From: CALJUZ01 sp003387805
Lineage (GTDB): Bacteria > Bacillota > Limnochordia > Limnochordales > ZCTH02-B6
DNA length: 7,722 nucleotides
Assembly: GCA_937975235.1 (NCBI GenBank)
Contig: CALJUZ010000110.1
Location: forward strand, 1 to 7,722
Direction: 5' to 3'
Under the pieces are notes generated by a model that had not been told where the DNA came from, ran no database searches, and was given only the letters and a program-made list of their open reading frames with translations. How positions within the stretch are numbered: the stretch's first letter is position 1; the number at the start of each line of letters is the position of its first letter. Below, one piece after another: positions 5,426 through 7,722 of this stretch. The translations under genes and the position numbers were made by a program.

Positions 5426-6793
5426 GTGAGTGAGGCAATCATTTTCATTTTGATGGTGGCAGCATTCATCGCGCTGGCCGCGGCCAAGCTGCCCATCGGC
5501 CTGGCGCTGTTGTCAGCCTCCATCGTCGGCGCGCTGGCGGGCGGGGAAGGCATCGGGCTCCGTCATTTGGTGGAAGGCGCCTTTGCCTATTTGGACGCGA
5601 TTCTCATCATCGTGACGGCCATGGTGTTTATGGCGGCCATGCGCCGTTCGGGCGCGCTGACGGACATCGCCCGCCAGCTGGTGAGCGTGTTCGGGCGGCG
5701 GCCCGTCGTTTTGCTGCCGGCGCTGATGCTGCTGGCCATGCTGCCGGGCATGCTGTCGGGCTCGTCCACGGCGGCGGTGCTGACCACGGGCGGCCTGGTG
5801 GCGCCGGTGCTGATGGCGCTGGGATTGGACCGGCGTCGGGCCGGCGTGTTCATCGCCATGGCCGGCATTTACGGCATGATTGCGCCGCCGGTGAACTTGC
5901 CGGTGATGATTATCGGCGCGGGCATTGACATCCCGTACGTGGGGTTCGAGGGGCCGCTGCTCCTCGCCTCCATCCCGCTGGCCGTGCTGACCGCATACGT
6001 GGCGGGCTGGCCGCTGCTGCGCCGGGGCGGCGCCAACGTGGACGGGGCGCTGCTGGCCATGCAGGAGGCCGCGGTGGCCATCGAGCGAGGCGACACGCCG
6101 GTGGCGGCTGGGTTCGGCGGGGGCGCCAAGGACGAGGCCGGCGGCGCCGGACACGGGACGAAGGGCGGCGCGGGCCGGCCGCCGGCGCTGCCCATGCGGG
6201 GCTTCTTGGCCTGGCTGCCCCTCCTTTGGATTGTGTTCTCGATGGTGGCCAGCCGGGCGGCCGTTCCGTGGTTCCCGGATTTGGGCATGGCCTTGACCTT
6301 CGCCGTGGGGACCGTCTTGATTTTCGTCATCAGCCGCGTGCCGGACTGGCTGGCCACGATGCAGGGCGCGCTGCGGCAGGCCCTCCCGGTCCTGGGCATT
6401 CTCGTCGGCGTCGGTGCCTTCATCCAGGTAATGACGCTGGTGGGCGGCCGAGGCTGGATGGTGGTCAGCCTGCTGAGCCTGCCGGCGGCGTGGCTGTATC
6501 TGGCGGCGGCGCTGGGCATCCCGCTGTTCGGCGCGGTTTCGGCCTACGGCGCGGCGTCGGTGCTGGGCGTGCCGCTGGTGCTGGCGTTCCTGGACATGGG
6601 CGACGTCATCGTCATCACCTCGGCCATGTCGCTCCTGGCCGGCCTGGGCGACCTGATGCCGCCCACAGCCCTGGCGGGCATCTTCGCCGGCCAGGTCGTC
6701 GGCGAAAGGAACTACGGGCGGATCTTGCTGATGGCGGCCCCGCTGGCTCTGGCGACCATCGCGTACGCCATCGGCATGATCTTGCTGTCGTAA
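5426..6793 (+). CDS. TRAP-type transporter large permease (DctM-like)
   Basis: A 455-residue polytopic membrane protein with about 11-12 hydrophobic segments. TRAP large permease (DctM) features include the LSGSSTAAV stretch (110-118), comparable to the MSGSS region of DctM, followed by a re-entrant-like GMIAPPVNLPVMIIG (150-164) that matches the GxxIPPS motif in position. The second half repeats the pattern, ending in LGDLMPPTALAGIFAGQVVGE. TRAP systems import carboxylates using a sodium gradient. A hydrophilic, glycine-rich linker (about 201-258) joins the two halves and makes the protein slightly longer than the usual 425-430. No DctQ-like small permease or DctP-like binding protein is in the window, so either these lie elsewhere or this is a stand-alone member. 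GTG at 5426 is preceded by GGAGG (5411-5415) with 10 bases between. Substrate unknown; gene order suggests a product of the upstream hydrolase. Related DctM-like/ion-transporter superfamily permeases remain alternatives. Confidence 0.8.
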   Translation: MSEAIIFILMVAAFIALAAAKLPIGLALLSASIVGALAGGEGIGLRHLVEGAFAYLDAILIIVTAMVFMAAMRRSGALTDIARQLVSVFGRRPVVLLPALMLLAMLPGMLSGSSTAAVLTTGGLVAPVLMALGLDRRRAGVFIAMAGIYGMIAPPVNLPVMIIGAGIDIPYVGFEGPLLLASIPLAVLTAYVAGWPLLRRGGANVDGALLAMQEAAVAIERGDTPVAAGFGGGAKDEAGGAGHGTKGGAGRPPALPMRGFLAWLPLLWIVFSMVASRAAVPWFPDLGMALTFAVGTVLIFVISRVPDWLATMQGALRQALPVLGILVGVGAFIQVMTLVGGRGWMVVSLLSLPAAWLYLAAALGIPLFGAVSAYGAASVLGVPLVLAFLDMGDVIVITSAMSLLAGLGDLMPPTALAGIFAGQVVGERNYGRILLMAAPLALATIAYAIGMILLS

Positions 6794-6818
6794 CGGCCGG
6801 TGCCGATTCGCCGACGAC

Positions 6819-6924
6819 CGTGCGGCCCGTGACGAGGCGGCGTGCGGCCGGCGCGAGGCGGCGTGCGGCTGGGGCGAGGCGGCGGGCGGCCCGTGACGAG
6901 TGGGCGTGCGGCTGGGGCGAGCGG
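6819..6924 (+). repeat. 21-bp tandem repeat, five degenerate units
   Basis: Five units begin at 6819, 6841, 6862, 6883 and 6904 with a pattern like CGTGCGGCTGGGGCGAGGCGG. Units one and four share CCCGTGACGAG, and units three and five share CTGGGGCGAG, so an older block of two or three units may have been duplicated. The tract lies in the gap between the permease stop and the small membrane protein. There is no spacer between units, so it is not a CRISPR array. Confidence 0.8.
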
Positions 6925-6953
6925 CCACGTCAAGAATGCAAGGGTGATCAACC

Positions 6954-7106
6954 TTGGACGTCATCATGATTCTGTACCGCATTTTGGCCTTGCTGGTGGC
7001 CATCGGCTGCGCCGTGGAAGTGTTGAACCGCCGCAAGCTGAGGGAGCAGCTGGTGGCTGCCGTCGTGATGATCCCGCTGCTGCTTCGGTTCTTGCTTATC
7101 AAGTAG
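6954..7106 (+). CDS. Small two-helix membrane protein, unknown function
   Basis: A 50-residue reading frame starting at TTG 6954 and ending at TAG 7104-7106. It encodes two hydrophobic segments (about residues 4-20 and 28-48) joined by a charged loop NRRKLREQ, which is a believable helical-hairpin membrane protein. Support for the start: AAGGGTGAT (6940-6948) resembles the anti-Shine-Dalgarno complement and ends 5 bases before TTG. The alternative ATG at 6966 (46 residues) is too far from it. Codon usage is G/C-rich at third positions like the neighbours but less extreme. It follows the permease after 160 bases that include the 21-bp repeat. I do not recognise the family; a small accessory subunit of the transporter is possible but unsupported beyond position. 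Confidence 0.6.
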   Translation: MDVIMILYRILALLVAIGCAVEVLNRRKLREQLVAAVVMIPLLLRFLLIK

Positions 7107-7515
7107 GCCCCGGATAGGCCCGGACCCTCGACACGGCGATGCCGGCCGTGCGGCGGTGGGGCGCTGCGCCGCGGGCGGCCCTGGGCCACCTGGCTCCGGC
7201 GGCGGGCGCGGAGCGCCTTTGGCCGCAGCGACGGGCGTTGTCCTGCAGCCGGCGGGCCAAATTCCCACTGGTGAAAGCGAAAAACGCTTTTGGTCCCACC
7301 GATTGGAACGATCCCCGGATGCGTTGCCATCGGCGGCAAATTGCAGCTCGTCGAGCACCGCCCATGGCAGAGGAGCAACCTCGACCTCATCGCAGAGAAG
7401 CGGTTGGCCGGTGGGACGCGCCGCGGCTGGACGCTGCGTTGCATATCACCCGTGTCAAGCCGGGGAATTGAGGCTTCAGGCGTCGGGAGCGGCTCCCGTG
7501 CCGATTTCGTCATCC

Positions 7516-7567
7516 GTGGAGCTGATCCGGCGCTTCGTCTCCACCAGTGGAGGCGAAGGTGGTTTCC
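7516..7567 (+). repeat. Palindrome-bearing intergenic repeat, copy A
   Basis: This 52-base unit begins GTGGAGCTGAT and contains CTCCAC-CA-GTGGAG (7539-7552). It aligns without gaps to copy B 154 bases downstream, with 41 of 52 positions identical by eye. GTCTCCAC (7537-7544) is also the exact inverted complement of GTGGAGAC at 7578-7585, so several mutually exclusive pairings are possible. Confidence 0.75.
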
Positions 7568-7669
7568 ATCGCCATGGGTGGAGACGTGGTGCCCGCCGGT
7601 CTGGTCTCGGCCCTGGAACAAGGCTCTGGGCGATGGTTGGCGGTGGCTGCAGTGTCGAGTTCGCCGCCG

Positions 7670-7721
7670 GTGGAGCTGATTTGGCACTTCACCTCCACTA
7701 GTGGAGGCAATAGTCGTTTCT
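7670..7721 (+). repeat. Palindrome-bearing intergenic repeat, copy B
   Basis: Second copy of the 52-base unit, reaching the window edge. Its core CCTCCACTAGTGGAGG (7692-7707) is a perfect 16-base palindrome. As in copy A, a leading GTGGAG (7670-7675) could instead pair with the CTCCAC. The series may continue beyond the window. Confidence 0.75.
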
Positions 7722-7722
7722 A

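Larger units (their letters stand above)
7107..7722. other. Long intergenic stretch without a convincing gene
   Basis: About 616 bases to the window edge. Several open frames cross it, but their translations are low-complexity, contain no recognisable motif, and overlap each other on both strands. The contents I can support are the two 52-bp palindrome-bearing repeats near the end and a possible inverted partial copy at 7264-7291. Short GC stems also occur, for example GGCGC-GGA-GCGCC followed by TTT at 7205-7220, which could weakly terminate transcription from the small gene upstream. Confidence 0.6.

Noticed and set aside
3940..5553. Long minus-strand open frame (537 codons) opposite the hydrolase
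   Set aside because: It lies opposite a clearly recognised zinc hydrolase and has no family motifs, so it is a GC-bias shadow.
6819..6924. CRISPR array
   Set aside because: Units are directly adjacent with no spacers, are degenerate and only about 21 bases long, and no cas gene is present.
7274..7291. Hairpin AAAGCG-AAAAA-CGCTTT as an intrinsic terminator
   Set aside because: The stem has only three G-C pairs, the T residues are part of the stem, and no U-run follows.
7410..7426. T-box-like string (GGTGGGAC...CCGCGG)
   Set aside because: It has extra bases relative to the GGTGGNACCGCG consensus, no recognisable stem I or terminator around it, and no aminoacyl-tRNA synthetase or amino acid gene follows.
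7139..7471. Plus-strand open frame of 110 codons
   Set aside because: Arg/Ala-rich with no recognisable motif or clear ribosome binding site; not enough to call a gene.
5513..7687. Minus-strand open frame of 724 codons
   Set aside because: It spans the permease, the 21-bp repeat, the small gene and the intergenic repeats on the opposite strand. Composition is Gln/Arg/His-rich and no domain can be seen.
7156..7701. Plus-strand open frame of 181 codons across the terminal intergenic region
   Set aside because: Low-complexity translation, no Shine-Dalgarno of note, competing frames of similar length, and it runs through the palindromic repeats.

Overview
This is a GC-rich bacterial window with strong G/C preference at third codon positions, purine-rich Shine-Dalgarno sequences, and GTG and TTG starts beside ATG. 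All supportable genes lie on the plus strand. PgsB/PgsC/PgsW-type poly-gamma-glutamate (PGA) proteins, a CitB-type response regulator and Gram-positive-like ribosome binding sites suggest a high-GC Bacillota lineage, such as the Symbiobacterium/Thermaerobacter/Limnochorda-like groups. That placement is inference from content; no marker gene is present to fix it.

Layout: (1) Bases 2-1882 are the end of a PGA synthesis operon: the cut-off C-terminus of a PgsB-like amide ligase, a complete PgsC, and a PgsW-like 'poly-gamma-glutamate system protein'. The last carries an in-frame tract of eleven 12-bp units encoding a tetrapeptide repeat. (2) Bases 1959-4039 are a two-component system: a multi-TM histidine kinase overlapping a response regulator by ATGA. 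The regulator has a CitB/DcuR/CitT-like DNA-binding end. A perfect TATAAT lies just after pgsW. (3) Bases 4162-5301 encode a membrane-anchored zinc hydrolase of the succinylglutamate desuccinylase/aspartoacylase family. Its short leader contains a hairpin. (4) Bases 5426-6793 encode a TRAP-type large permease (DctM-like) without visible small-permease or binding-protein partners. (5) Bases 6819-6924 are a degenerate 21-bp tandem repeat. After it comes a 50-residue two-helix membrane protein with a TTG start (6954-7106). (6) Bases 7107-7722 hold no convincing gene but contain a pair of 52-bp palindrome-bearing repeats that reach the window edge.

How the parts may work together (inference): the pgs genes make and export PGA. 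The two-component system could sense envelope state or substrate and regulate either pgs or the downstream genes. The anchored hydrolase could act on glutamyl or N-acyl amino acid products outside the membrane, and the permease could take up a released carboxylate. Each family assignment is well or fairly well supported; the link between them rests on gene order alone.
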